Positions 40,837 to 49,241 of a stretch of DNA of 64,000 nt are shown piece after piece. The stretch is taken from contig JBMNVE010000001.1 in assembly GCA_050946655.1 (NCBI GenBank), positions 1 to 64,000 on the forward strand, written 5' to 3'. Positions within the stretch are counted from its first letter, which is position 1. Each line of letters opens with the position of its first letter. The translations under genes were made by a program, and so were the position numbers. This DNA comes from JAXGRD01 sp050946655. Lineage in GTDB: Bacteria; Bacillota; Clostridia; Peptostreptococcales; Anaerovoracaceae. The notes below the pieces were generated by a model that did no database searches, was not told the origin of the DNA, and saw nothing but the letters and a program-made list of their open reading frames with translations.

Positions 40837-42237
40837 TTAAAACACCAGTTTCCCCTTGATATAGTTTTTCACTTCCGAAATGGGAAGCCTTATCTGCTCC
40901 ATGGTATCCCTGTCTCTAATGGTTACCGAATTATCCGTTTCAGTATCGAAATCCACGCATATGCAGAAGGGTGTGCCTATCTCATCTTCTCGCCGGTATC
41001 TCTTGCCGATAGATCCGGCAACATCATAATCCACCATGAATTCCTTGGATAATTCCTCGGCAATGGGCTCTGCCAAGTGGGCCAATTTCTTTGCCAAAGG
41101 CAGAACTGCCACCTTGTACGGTGCCAGAGCGGGATGGAACCTCATCACCACTCGCTTATCTTCCTTGCCCTTGTCATCCTTGAGGATCTCCTCGTCATAT
41201 GCCTCCACCAGGAAGGCCAAGGCGATACGGTCTACCCCCAAAGAGGGCTCTATGCAGTAAGGGATATATCTTTCTCCGGACTCCGGATCCAGATATTCCA
41301 TCTTTTGGCCGGAATGATCCATATGCTGCTTCAAGTCGAAGTCGGTACGATCAGCGATACCCCACAACTCTCCCCATCCGAAGGGGAACAAGTACTCGAT
41401 ATCCGTCGTGGCGCTACTGTAATGGGAAAGTTCTTCCTCGCCGTGATCTCTCAGTCGCATGTTCTCTTCCTTCATCCCCAAGGCCTTGAGGAAGTCCACG
41501 CATTTATCCTTCCAGTAGGTGAACCATTCCAGGTCGGTTCCCGGCTTACAGAAAAACTCAAGTTCCATCTGTTCAAACTCTCGGATCCGGAAGATGAAGT
41601 TCCCGGGGGTGATCTCATTTCGGAAGGACTTTCCGATCTGGGCGATCCCGAAAGGGATCTTCTTCCTGGATGTTCTCTGTACATTATTGAAATTCACAAA
41701 TATGCCCTGGGCTGTCTCCGGCCTGAGGAAAATTTCCGATTGAGAGTCTTCCGTGACGCCTTGGAAGGTCTTGAACATCAGGTTGAACTGTCTGATCCCG
41801 GTATAATTGCTCTTGCCGCACTCGGGACAGGGAACTTCTTTCCCGGAAATATACTCTTCCAATTTCTCCCTTGGCCATCCGTCCACCGTCTCCACCGGTG
41901 CTCCCGATGCTCCTAAATGCTCCTCGATCAACTTATCCGCACGGAACCGGGCCTTACACTCTTTGCAGTCGATCAAGGGATCTGAAAATCCGCCTACATG
42001 TCCGGAAGCCTCCCAGACTTTGGGATTCATCAGAATCGCTGCATCGATCCCCACATTATACTTTGATTCCTGTACAAATTTCTGCCACCACGCCTTCTTG
42101 AGATTATTCTTAAATTCCACTCCCAGCGGGCCATAATCCCAAGAATTGGCCAGCCCTCCGTAGATGTCCGAACCGGGATATACAAAGCCCCTATTCTTCG
42201 CCAGCGCTACTAGTTTCTCCATTGTTACTCGACTCAT
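40837..42237 (-). CDS. glyQS: Glycyl-tRNA synthetase, dimeric type
   Basis: 466 residues, the usual Gram-positive single-chain length. Class II motifs: motif 1 region GPLGVEFKNNLKKAWW, motif 2 RNEITPGNFIFRIREFEQMELEFF, motif 3 PYCIEPSLGVDRIALAFL. A zinc-binding insertion (ECPECGKSNY) is seen near residue 140. It charges tRNA-Gly. Many Firmicutes control this gene through a T-box; none is possible here because the gene begins 7 bases after the DUF4342 stop and is co-transcribed. An in-frame ATG at 42222 is an alternative start. Confidence 0.96.
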   Translation of the reverse strand: MSRVTMEKLVALAKNRGFVYPGSDIYGGLANSWDYGPLGVEFKNNLKKAWWQKFVQESKYNVGIDAAILMNPKVWEASGHVGGFSDPLIDCKECKARFRADKLIEEHLGASGAPVETVDGWPREKLEEYISGKEVPCPECGKSNYTGIRQFNLMFKTFQGVTEDSQSEIFLRPETAQGIFVNFNNVQRTSRKKIPFGIAQIGKSFRNEITPGNFIFRIREFEQMELEFFCKPGTDLEWFTYWKDKCVDFLKALGMKEENMRLRDHGEEELSHYSSATTDIEYLFPFGWGELWGIADRTDFDLKQHMDHSGQKMEYLDPESGERYIPYCIEPSLGVDRIALAFLVEAYDEEILKDDKGKEDKRVVMRFHPALAPYKVAVLPLAKKLAHLAEPIAEELSKEFMVDYDVAGSIGKRYRREDEIGTPFCICVDFDTETDNSVTIRDRDTMEQIRLPISEVKNYIKGKLVF

Positions 42238-42244
42238 GTTTTGA

Positions 42245-42910
42245 TTATTCCTCTTCCTTTTTGACTTCTTCAGCGAAATCCTCTGCGAAATCCTCTACAT
42301 CCTCCGCAACGTCTTCCACTTCCTCTTCTGCTTTCTTGATCTTGCTTTTAATGGCTTCGGACGTTCTTTCGAAGGTGTCCTCTGCCTTATCCTTCACTTT
42401 TTCATAGGCATCGCTGTTCTTTACCTTTTCATAAGCTTCTCCGCCCTTCTGCTTTGCCACATCAACAAACTCGCTGCCTTTTTCTACGGCTTTTTCCATG
42501 GCCTCCGCGGCCCTATCGCTTACATCGATGATGGTCCCGTCGGTCTTGATCACTTCAACATCGCACTTGAACCCGAAGGAGGCAATTACTCCGGCCAGTA
42601 TGCCCCATGGTGCGATGACGGTGGCGATGATCCCGGCATTGACGGGTAGATTCAAAATCGTTTCACCGTCTCTATCTCGAACGACGATCTTGGACACATT
42701 GCCCTTTTTCACCAGTTCCTTCACCGCATCGATGATGGCCATCCCTTGCTCGCCCAGGGTCTTCTTTTGGCTGTTATCGATGCTCTCTTCGATGTTGATG
42801 ATGGCGTCTACCACGCTCCCATCCGTTTCTTCTAGGGCTTCCTTTGCCTCTTTATAGGTAACACCTGTTCTGTCTTTGACCAGTTCGATTTTTTCCAATG
42901 TGATTTCCAT
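42245..42910 (-). CDS. DUF4342 protein with UBA-like head and acidic coiled tail
   Basis: 221 residues from MEITLEKIELVKDRTGVTYKEAKEALEETDGSVVDAIINIE, a UBA/TS-N-like three-helix head as in EF-Ts. The DUF4342 core follows (VKKGNVSKIVVRDRDGETILNLPVNAGIIATVIAPWGILAGVIASF), with one hydrophobic membrane-prone stretch. The last 90 residues are repetitive and highly charged (AYEKVKNSDAYEKVKDKAED, then Glu-rich EEEVEDVAEDVEDFAEDFAEE), likely coiled coil. SD GGAGG precedes 42910; an upstream in-frame start at 42949 would overlap recO. Function unknown. Confidence 0.8.
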   Translation of the reverse strand: MEITLEKIELVKDRTGVTYKEAKEALEETDGSVVDAIINIEESIDNSQKKTLGEQGMAIIDAVKELVKKGNVSKIVVRDRDGETILNLPVNAGIIATVIAPWGILAGVIASFGFKCDVEVIKTDGTIIDVSDRAAEAMEKAVEKGSEFVDVAKQKGGEAYEKVKNSDAYEKVKDKAEDTFERTSEAIKSKIKKAEEEVEDVAEDVEDFAEDFAEEVKKEEE

Positions 42911-42923
42911 TTTGTAACCTCCA

Positions 42924-43679
42924 TTACTCCCGCATGATACAATCTTCACTTTTTAACGTCTCGATATCCAAATAATATGTTCTGTACCCTTTCAATATTT
43001 CTCGGATCTTCTTTGCTTTTTCCTCGTCCAATGCCAATTTTTCCAAATTTTTCAAGGGGTGAGAAAGAAAGTAAATTATTACACTTACTATACCAAAATC
43101 AATGGGATAAATCAATGTGTCCATGGGATTAAATTCATCTTGACCACAGCAGTTTCCGCACAATATACCGCCTGCTTTTACGCTGAACGCCTTGGGTGTA
43201 TCCTTGGAGCCGCAAGAGGCGCACTCCCTCAGTTGGGGAAGATAACCCAGGGCCTGAAGTACTTTTGTTTCATAGGCTAAGATCAGTATTTCCAACTTCT
43301 TCTTTCTCTTTTCTATTTCCACGAGGAAATCGGCTGTCAATTGAAAAAGTCCTGTCATGACCTGCCCCTCCACCGTAACTTTTTCAAGGAGTTCCAGGGC
43401 ATAGGATGCATACATATACTTATCCACATCTTCGCCTATGGAATAGAAACTCTGTACGGTTTCCGCACCGTTGATGCTGAAAAAATCCCCCTTTTTGTAT
43501 ATCTCATATCGCCCCAAGGTAAAGGGACGCATGGCTAGGGCTGATTTGCTGCGGCCTTTTTCATTGATATTGGTGCCCACACTGATCTTGCCGAATTTTT
43601 TGGAAAACAAAAGAACCATCCTTCTTCCTCTGACGGTCTTGGTCTGTCTCAAGATGATTCCTTCGGTTTCCGTATACAT
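42924..43679 (-). CDS. recO: DNA repair protein RecO
   Basis: 251 residues from MYTETEGIILRQTKTVRGRRMVLLFSKKFGKISV. The N-terminal OB fold is followed by a helical domain and a four-cysteine zinc site, CASCGS...CGNCC. RecO loads RecA onto SSB-coated single strands together with RecR. The ATG at 43679 has SD AGGGA and lies 7 bases after the era stop; a longer frame to 43721 would start inside era. The era-recO order is conserved in Firmicutes. Confidence 0.93.
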   Translation of the reverse strand: MYTETEGIILRQTKTVRGRRMVLLFSKKFGKISVGTNINEKGRSKSALAMRPFTLGRYEIYKKGDFFSINGAETVQSFYSIGEDVDKYMYASYALELLEKVTVEGQVMTGLFQLTADFLVEIEKRKKKLEILILAYETKVLQALGYLPQLRECASCGSKDTPKAFSVKAGGILCGNCCGQDEFNPMDTLIYPIDFGIVSVIIYFLSHPLKNLEKLALDEEKAKKIREILKGYRTYYLDIETLKSEDCIMRE

Positions 43680-43686
43680 AATTTCC

Positions 43687-44568
43687 CTAACTGTCTTTAT
43701 ATCCGAAATTGCTGAGGGCAAAGTCGCTATCTCGCCAGTTTTCCTTTACCTTTACCCAAAGTTCCAGGAACACCTTGCACCCCAGAAGTGCCTCGATCTC
43801 CTCTCTGGCACTCTTGCCTACCCCCTTCAGTTTTCTGCCATCCTTCCCAATGATGATTCCCTTGTGAGATTTCTTTTCACAGTAAATCACAACACTGATC
43901 CTAGTGATGCTGGGGACCTCCTCGTATTTTTCGATCTCCACGGCAACCCCGTGAGGGATCTCGTCTTCCAAGTAAAGGAGCAGTTTTTCTCTGACGATCT
44001 CGCTGACAACAAATCTCTCCGGGTGATCGGTGATCATGTCGGCGGGGAAATACATGGGACCTTCCCCTATCAGTTCCCTTGCCCGCTCCACCACAATATC
44101 CACATTGATGTTTTTCAGGGCCGATACCCCGATGATTTCCCGGAACAATCCAAGTTCATCGTATTCTTCCACGATCTTACGGTATTTCTCCGGGTCCATG
44201 GTATCCATCTTGTTGATCAGCAGGATCACAGGAGTGTCCAGATCTCTCAATAGGTCCACGATATACTTGTCTCCCGGGCCGGCAGCCATTTCATCGTCCA
44301 CAATGAAGAGGATAACATCCACCTCCTGGAACGTCTTGAGGGCGGCCTCGGTCATATAGAATCCCAGCTTATTTTTGGGCCTGTGAATCCCGGGTGTGTC
44401 AATAAAGACCAGCTGGGTGTCCTCGTCGGTGAGGATACCACGAATGGTGTTTCGCGTCGTCTGAGGCTTGTTGGTCGCTATGGCGATCTTTTCCCCCAGT
44501 ATGGCGTTGAGCAAGGTTGACTTGCCTACGTTGGGTCTTCCGATAATTCCAATAAATCCGCTCTTCAA
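43687..44568 (-). CDS. era: GTPase Era
   Basis: 293 residues. G1 GRPNVGKSTLLN, G2 TTRNTIRG, G3 DTPGIHRP, G4 NKMD, and the C-terminal KH domain with KSHKGIIIGKDGRKLKGVGKSAREEIEALL. Era binds the 3' end of 16S rRNA and aids 30S maturation. It starts with TTG at 44568, overlapping the cdd stop by 4 bases (TTGA), with SD AAGGA in cdd. Next in the operon is recO. Confidence 0.97.
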   Translation of the reverse strand: MKSGFIGIIGRPNVGKSTLLNAILGEKIAIATNKPQTTRNTIRGILTDEDTQLVFIDTPGIHRPKNKLGFYMTEAALKTFQEVDVILFIVDDEMAAGPGDKYIVDLLRDLDTPVILLINKMDTMDPEKYRKIVEEYDELGLFREIIGVSALKNINVDIVVERARELIGEGPMYFPADMITDHPERFVVSEIVREKLLLYLEDEIPHGVAVEIEKYEEVPSITRISVVIYCEKKSHKGIIIGKDGRKLKGVGKSAREEIEALLGCKVFLELWVKVKENWRDSDFALSNFGYKDS

Positions 44569-44939
44569 AGTACAAATCCTTTCGGTAATAATTCCGACAG
44601 CTCCATCACTTCCAAGTGTTCTTCATCCCTTCCGGTGATCACCTTCAAATCGGGGTTGAACTCGTACATGAACTGGCGGCAGATGCCGCACGGCCAAGCG
44701 GTGCCTTCACCCCCGCAGATGGCAATGGCATCGAACTTCTGTTTTCCCTCGCTGACCGCCTTCATGAAGGCTCCTCTTTCTGCGCATATAGTCCCGCCAT
44801 AGGATGCATTTTCCACGTTGACGCCGGTATACATGGTGCCGTCGACGGATAGCAATGCCGCCCCTACTGCGTACTTGGAATAGGGGGCATAGGCGAATTT
44901 CTTCACCGCCTGGGCCTGTAGATACAGTTCTCTATACAT
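44565..44939 (-). CDS. cdd: Cytidine deaminase
   Basis: 124 residues, the short homotetrameric type. Zinc ligands Cys52 (in TICAERGAF, with catalytic Glu54) and Cys84/Cys87 (PCGICRQ). NVENASYGG binds the ribose. It deaminates cytidine to uridine in pyrimidine salvage. Located between ybeY (8-base gap) and era (4-base overlap), the usual Firmicutes position. Confidence 0.97.
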   Translation of the reverse strand: MYRELYLQAQAVKKFAYAPYSKYAVGAALLSVDGTMYTGVNVENASYGGTICAERGAFMKAVSEGKQKFDAIAICGGEGTAWPCGICRQFMYEFNPDLKVITGRDEEHLEVMELSELLPKGFVL

Positions 44940-44947
44940 CTCTTCAC

Positions 44948-45400
44948 CTACTTTCTCAGTCCCACCTTGGACATAATGGTCTCTTCCACATCTCGCATCC
45001 GTTCCTTTTCTTCATCCACCTTGTGGTCATATCCCAGAAGGTGAAAAATGCTGTGGGTAAACAGATACACCAGCTCTCTCTCCGGTGAATGGCCGAAGTC
45101 ATCGGCCTGAAGGAGGGCTTGCTCCGTACACAGGACCACATCGCCGATGGAGACCTTCCCTTCCTTTGGAATATCCCGGGAACTTCCGTACTGAGGAAAG
45201 GAAAGAACATCCGTAACCTCATCTTTTTTTCGATAGATCCTGTTCAGTTCCCTGATTTCCTCCATATCCACAAAGGATACGCTTACTTCCACGTCTTCAC
45301 TGCGAACGCCTTCCTGCTCAAAAGCCAGGTTTGCTGCCTGTTCCATGTATCGGATCACTTTTTCCGTAGGTGTACGGTCTCCGTCAAAAATCAGTTCCAT
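44948..45400 (-). CDS. ybeY: Endoribonuclease YbeY
   Basis: 150 residues. The zinc-binding signature is THSIFHLLGYDHKVDEEKERM (three His), and the preceding TDVLSFPQYG is the family's substrate-site loop. YbeY takes part in 16S rRNA 3'-end processing and ribosome quality control. It overlaps phoH by 10 bases, the standard phoH-ybeY pairing. Confidence 0.96.
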   Translation of the reverse strand: MELIFDGDRTPTEKVIRYMEQAANLAFEQEGVRSEDVEVSVSFVDMEEIRELNRIYRKKDEVTDVLSFPQYGSSRDIPKEGKVSIGDVVLCTEQALLQADDFGHSPERELVYLFTHSIFHLLGYDHKVDEEKERMRDVEETIMSKVGLRK

Positions 45401-46365
45401 TCTTCTTCCTCCGGGTCATCTCGATGATGCTTTTCGTAAGCATTAATGATGGATTTGACCAAATGATGTCTCACCACGTCCACATCGGTCAAATAGCAGA
45501 ACTGGATATCCCTGACACCCTTCAACACATCGATGGCTTCCATCAGCCCGGAACGCTTTCCTCTGGGCAAATCGATTTGCGTAATATCTCCGGTGATGAC
45601 CATGCGAGAGCCGAAACCCATCCTGGTCAGGAACATCTTCATCTGTTCCCTAGTGGTGTTCTGTGCCTCATCCAGTATGATGAAGGAGTTGTCCAGCGTC
45701 CTTCCCCGCATGTACGCTAAGGGAACGATCTCGATCACTTCCTTTTCTTTCAATCGCATGGCACTTTCCCTGCCCAAAACATCATAGAGGGCATCGTACA
45801 GTGGCCTGAGGTAGGGGTCCACCTTTTCCTGAAGATCCCCGGGAAGAAAACCCAATCGTTCACCGGCTTCCACCGCGGGACGAGCCAAAATGATTTTTTG
45901 GACTTCTCTCCGCTTGTAGGCAGCTACGGCCATAGCAACAGCGATATATGTCTTCCCCGTTCCCGCAGGTCCGATCCCAAAGACGATATCCCTGTTTCTG
46001 ATGGCTCCTACATATTTCTTCTGCCCTATGGTCTTAGGGCGAAGAGGGCGTCCCATGTGAGTATAGCATATGATGTCCTTATCCATATTCCCTTCTTTGT
46101 AGGACATCCCCTTCTCCACCAGGGCGATGACGTAATTGACCTTTTGCGTGTCCAACATCCCCCCTGAGGAAATGATGTCGATCAGCTCATGGATGACCGT
46201 CTCGGCTTTCTCCGCCGACTCTCCTACGATAGTCAACTGGTTGTCTCGCTGCATCACATCCACGCCCAGGGCATCCTTGAGGAGCATTAGGTTCTTGTCC
46301 ATATTCCCAAAGAGTTCCCTTCGGTCCAGCCCTGCCTGCAGTTCCACTTTGATTGTTTTTTTCAA
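45391..46365 (-). CDS. phoH: PhoH-like ATPase
   Basis: 324 residues. Walker A GPAGTGKTYIAVAMAV, Walker B FIILDEAQNTT, and FLTRMGFGSRMVITGDITQIDLP typical of PhoH. The N-terminal 90 residues (LKDALGVDVMQRDNQLTIVGE) form a KH-like domain. PhoH proteins are RNA-associated ATPases of unclear role. It starts with TTG at 46365, with SD GGGGAGG 7 bases away. A hairpin without a T-run (46390-46415) separates it from yqeY. Confidence 0.94.
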   Translation of the reverse strand: MKKTIKVELQAGLDRRELFGNMDKNLMLLKDALGVDVMQRDNQLTIVGESAEKAETVIHELIDIISSGGMLDTQKVNYVIALVEKGMSYKEGNMDKDIICYTHMGRPLRPKTIGQKKYVGAIRNRDIVFGIGPAGTGKTYIAVAMAVAAYKRREVQKIILARPAVEAGERLGFLPGDLQEKVDPYLRPLYDALYDVLGRESAMRLKEKEVIEIVPLAYMRGRTLDNSFIILDEAQNTTREQMKMFLTRMGFGSRMVITGDITQIDLPRGKRSGLMEAIDVLKGVRDIQFCYLTDVDVVRHHLVKSIINAYEKHHRDDPEEEEWN

Positions 46366-46389
46366 ATAGCGATCCTCCCCTATTACACA

Positions 46390-46415
46390 AATGACCAGAT
46401 CGCGACCTGGTCATT
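46390..46415. other. Hairpin between yqeY and phoH
   Basis: AATGACCAG / CTGGTCATT, 9-bp stem with an 8-base loop (GATCGCGA-like on either strand). No T-run follows on the minus strand (TTGTGTAATA), so it is more likely an mRNA-stability or processing hairpin than a terminator. Confidence 0.5.
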
Positions 46416-46423
46416 GCATTTGG

Positions 46424-46870
46424 TTATGTAAGAAACGTCTCGATGATTCCTTTGACCGTATTTCCATCGGCCAAACCCTTTACCTTGGGCATCACCGCTC
46501 CCATGAGTTTCCCCATGTTCTGCCTTCCTCCCCGGATCCCCAGTTCTTCAGCGGCCTTTACGACGATGCTTTTGATTTCATCCTCCGTAAGCTGCTTGGG
46601 GAGATACTCCGAGAGAACCTGGATCTCCGCCCGATAAGCATCGGCAAGATCTGTCCTTCCCGCCTTATCGAATTCCCCCAAAGCGTCCTTTCGCATTTTG
46701 ACCTGTTTTGCCAAAATCGGGATGATCTCCTCATCGGTCAGTTCTTTTCTGGTGTCAATTTCCACTTGCTTGATGGCGGCTCTTGCAAAACTCAATGTAT
46801 TTTTCCGAACGGTATCACGGGTCCTCATGGCCTCCGTATAATCATTCATCAACCTTTCCTGCAGTGTCAT
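46424..46870 (-). CDS. yqeY: GatB/YqeY domain protein
   Basis: 148 residues. Helical YqeY pattern MTLQERLMNDYTEAMRTRDTVRKNTLSFARAAIKQVEID, LTDEEIIPILAKQVKMRKDALGEF, and LPKQLTEDEIKSIVVKAAEELG, ending with MGKLMGAVMPKVKGLADGNTVKGI. The tail domain is shared with the GatB subunit of amidotransferases and is thought to bind tRNA; the free-standing protein has no settled function. It follows rpsU by 23 bases, a conserved pairing. Confidence 0.95.
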   Translation of the reverse strand: MTLQERLMNDYTEAMRTRDTVRKNTLSFARAAIKQVEIDTRKELTDEEIIPILAKQVKMRKDALGEFDKAGRTDLADAYRAEIQVLSEYLPKQLTEDEIKSIVVKAAEELGIRGGRQNMGKLMGAVMPKVKGLADGNTVKGIIETFLT

Positions 46871-46893
46871 TTTACACCTCGATCTTACTGTAA

Positions 46894-47076
46894 TCAGTAC
46901 TTTTTATTCGCTTTTTTTCTTGCGGCTTCTGACTTCTTTTTTCTCTTCACGCTGGGCTTTTCATAGTGCTCTCTTTTTCTCAGTTCACTCATAACGCCAT
47001 CTCTTGCGCAAGAACGCTTGAATCTCTTCAGTGCGCTTTCCAAGCTTTCATTTTCTTTTACGATTACCTGTGCCAT
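46894..47076 (-). CDS. rpsU: Ribosomal protein bS21
   Basis: 60 residues, complete: AQVIVKENESLESALKRFKRSCARDGVMSEL then RKREHYEKPSVKRKKKSEAARKK, the normal bS21 sequence with its basic tail. It is a small-subunit protein close to the anti-SD region. Strong SD AGGAGGTGA before the ATG. It has its own promoter lying across the end of the HIT gene (47124-47153). Confidence 0.98.
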   Translation of the reverse strand: MAQVIVKENESLESALKRFKRSCARDGVMSELRKREHYEKPSVKRKKKSEAARKKANKKY

Positions 47077-47123
47077 TCCTAACTCACCTCCTGACGTTAC
47101 AATGCTTGCCTCACAGCTCTCCT

Positions 47124-47153
47124 ATTATACTATCAACCGGGTGGCCATGTCAA
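47124..47153 (-). promoter_or_regulatory. rpsU promoter overlapping the HIT gene 3' end
   Basis: On the minus strand TTGACA (47148-47153), 18 bp, TATAAT (47124-47129). The -35 box lies in the last codons of the HIT gene. Start near 47117. It lets rpsU and the operon below be expressed apart from HIT. Confidence 0.8.
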
Positions 47154-47474
47154 CTTTCTCTTCCCCAAAATGTGAAGATGCAAATGAGGAACGGTCTGCA
47201 TGCCATCCTCTCCGTTATTGATCACCACTCGATAACCATTCTTCAAATCCAGGATCTCAGCGATTTTTCGGATCTTTCCCATCATCCTACCCATTATCGG
47301 CTCATCCTCTTTATCGATTTCATCGGTGGATGAAATATGCCTTTTGGGGATGAGTAGAACATGGACCGGCGCCTGAGGCTGCAAATCGTGGAAGCAGAGG
47401 AATTCATCATCCTCATATACGGCTTTGGAAGGGATCTCCTTCTCGACTATTTTACAGAAGATACAATCACTCAT
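47133..47474 (-). CDS. HIT family (histidine triad) nucleotide-binding protein
   Basis: 113 residues, HINT-like. The triad is HLHLHIL (His97, His99, His101). CIFCKIVEKEIPSKAVYEDD is the usual start, with a CxxC that binds zinc in some homologues. HIT proteins hydrolyse AMP-linked phosphoramidates. SD GGAGG precedes the ATG. First gene before rpsU. Confidence 0.95.
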   Translation of the reverse strand: MSDCIFCKIVEKEIPSKAVYEDDEFLCFHDLQPQAPVHVLLIPKRHISSTDEIDKEDEPIMGRMMGKIRKIAEILDLKNGYRVVINNGEDGMQTVPHLHLHILGKRKLTWPPG

Positions 47475-47620
47475 ATTGGTTCCTCCTTCAAGTTACATCT
47501 TCCCATTATTTTATCATATTTATCCTTGCAATGCCAGCAGTGACAAGAAAAAGGAAAGAGCCGACCCGAACCAAATCAGGCCAGCTCAATCCTTAAATCA
47601 AACAATCGTGTTTTGCTATA

Positions 47621-49054
47621 TTAGAACCTCTTATATTCGTCTCCGAACATCAGGTACTCGATATCGCCCTTGGAAACATTTTCCGTCTTGTTCTTCAAAA
47701 CCTTGATGATGTAGAGTACCGCACCCAGGATGATCCAGCCTCCCACTAAGGCCCACTCTATGCCCACCAGAGGTGAGGGGGAATAAATGGGTAAGTAGAG
47801 AGATAGGAAGAACAGGGCCACGACCACAGCGATGATGCCCACCGGAATGCCACCTCTCACCTTGTAAGGCCTTTCCAGTTCAGGTTCTCTGATGCGAAGA
47901 GAGATAAAGGAGCAGGCAACCATTAGATATGCCACAACTGTCCCGAAGGCTGAAGCATTGACGAACCACACCAATGCCCCCTTCCCTAGCAAGGGCGAGG
48001 TGCAGGTGATGATGCCCACCAAGATGACAGCCGCTACCGGCGACTTATACTTAGGATGAACTTTTGCAAATATTTCCGGTATCATTTTGGCTCTTCCCAT
48101 GGAGAAGAGAACTCGCGTCCCACCGACGATAAAACCGTTCCAGCTGGTCAAAATACCGCACATGGCAGCAATGATCATCAGTTTGCCAAAGACAGGATGC
48201 CCCATGCAATAGGCAAAGGAGTCCGCTACGGGAATGCTTGCCCCGTCCCGGATGGCCGCCGGGGCCGATATGGCGATACTGAAAATCATCAACATGTACC
48301 AGATGGCCGCCATGCAGATGGAGATGATCAAAACCTTGGCTATTTTGTTCAGGGGGATATTCATTTCTTCTGCGGCCTGCGGAATAACATCAAAGCCGAC
48401 AAACATGGCAGGAACCATGAGGATGACAGCGACAAAGCCTTTCCCGTCTGTCATCATGGGGAGCATATTTCCAATATCCCCTTTGACAACGCCCCCAAAG
48501 AGGAAGGCAAGACCGCCCAGGGTCATAGCCAGGGTGGCAGCAGTCTGGAATATGGCGGAGGCTTTTGCACCCCTATAGTTAACGAATGCCAGGATCAAGC
48601 CGCCCAAAGCTCCGATAATCAAAAATGTTGAGGTAACATCAAAGCCGGCAATATTCCATAAAACGGCACCTTTTGGCAGGGTATCGCCAAACAGGAACTC
48701 GATGGCTGTAGCCAGCGCCGGACCTTCCCATGCCGCCACTCCGATATAGGCAAAGGTGATCATCCACCCTGTGACCCAGGATAGGTTGAACCCTAACCCT
48801 CTGTATGAGAATACCAGCTCTCCTCCGGCGATGGGCAGAGCCGGCGTCAGTTCAGCATAGGTCAATCCCACAAAGATACATAGAATGGCGCCAAAGCCAA
48901 AGGCTAAAATAGCACCCAATACTCCTGCGGCCCCCACCCATTTTCCGGCAAGCATAATCCAGCCCCAACCGATCATGGTCCCGAAGGCCAGAGCCATAAT
49001 GTCCTTCATGTTGAGAGACTTCTTCAGTTCTTGTCTTTCATGTCTTTGACTCAT
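47621..49054 (-). CDS. APC family amino-acid permease (sigma-54-controlled copy)
   Basis: 477 residues from MSQRHERQELKKSLNMKDIMALAFGTMIGWGWIMLAG, with about 12 membrane helices. The GTMIGWGW segment corresponds to the unwound helix 1 that binds the substrate backbone in APC carriers; AGGELVFSYRGLGFNLSWVTGWM and GFDVIPQAAEEMNIP follow. It is a paralogue of the permease at 52566. The ATG at 49054 has SD AAGGAG; 45 upstream in-frame codons lie in the leader and are not supported. A sigma-54 promoter and two inverted repeats precede it. Confidence 0.9.
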   Translation of the reverse strand: MSQRHERQELKKSLNMKDIMALAFGTMIGWGWIMLAGKWVGAAGVLGAILAFGFGAILCIFVGLTYAELTPALPIAGGELVFSYRGLGFNLSWVTGWMITFAYIGVAAWEGPALATAIEFLFGDTLPKGAVLWNIAGFDVTSTFLIIGALGGLILAFVNYRGAKASAIFQTAATLAMTLGGLAFLFGGVVKGDIGNMLPMMTDGKGFVAVILMVPAMFVGFDVIPQAAEEMNIPLNKIAKVLIISICMAAIWYMLMIFSIAISAPAAIRDGASIPVADSFAYCMGHPVFGKLMIIAAMCGILTSWNGFIVGGTRVLFSMGRAKMIPEIFAKVHPKYKSPVAAVILVGIITCTSPLLGKGALVWFVNASAFGTVVAYLMVACSFISLRIREPELERPYKVRGGIPVGIIAVVVALFFLSLYLPIYSPSPLVGIEWALVGGWIILGAVLYIIKVLKNKTENVSKGDIEYLMFGDEYKRF

Positions 49055-49098
49055 AAAAATCACTCCTTGTCCATATAAATAGTACAAATCATTCCATC

Positions 49099-49136
49099 GG
49101 AAATAAATTTCCTTCCACATTCGGAAATAAATTTCC
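49099..49136. promoter_or_regulatory. Pair of identical inverted repeats in the permease leader
   Basis: GGAAATAAATTTCC occurs twice, at 49099-49112 and 49123-49136, each with 6-base arms and a 2-base gap, 24 bp centre to centre. They lie between the sigma-54 promoter and the ATG. They could be binding sites of the NtrC-type regulator acting from downstream, or operators for a repressor. Confidence 0.6.
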
Positions 49137-49217
49137 CGATTCTTCCTTTGAATCTGTTTAACATGTTGATTATTCTGAATTTTCCCCAACAGATCCCCAG
49201 GTCGTACTTACATATAT

Positions 49218-49233
49218 TACAAGAAGCGTGCCA
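49218..49233 (-). promoter_or_regulatory. Sigma-54 (-24/-12) promoter of the amino-acid permease
   Basis: On the minus strand TGGCACGCTTCTTGTA. It matches the TGGCACG-N4-TTGCA consensus except T for C in the -12 element. It sits 9 bases past the stop of the sigma-54 activator gene and points to the permease. Start near 49206; leader of about 150 bases. Confidence 0.75.
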
Positions 49234-49241
49234 AAAAAGAC

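Noticed and set aside
42238..42244. T-box riboswitch before glyQS
   Set aside because: Only 7 bases separate glyQS from the preceding gene, so no leader RNA can exist there.
46390..46415. Terminator between yqeY and phoH
   Set aside because: The stem is good but no T-run follows on the coding strand, and phoH begins just after without its own promoter.
49099..49136. Sixth copy of the pilus-region GGAA operator
   Set aside because: It shares GGAAATAAAT by sequence, but forms inverted repeats, is not placed in a -35/-10 spacer, and belongs to a sigma-54 unit.
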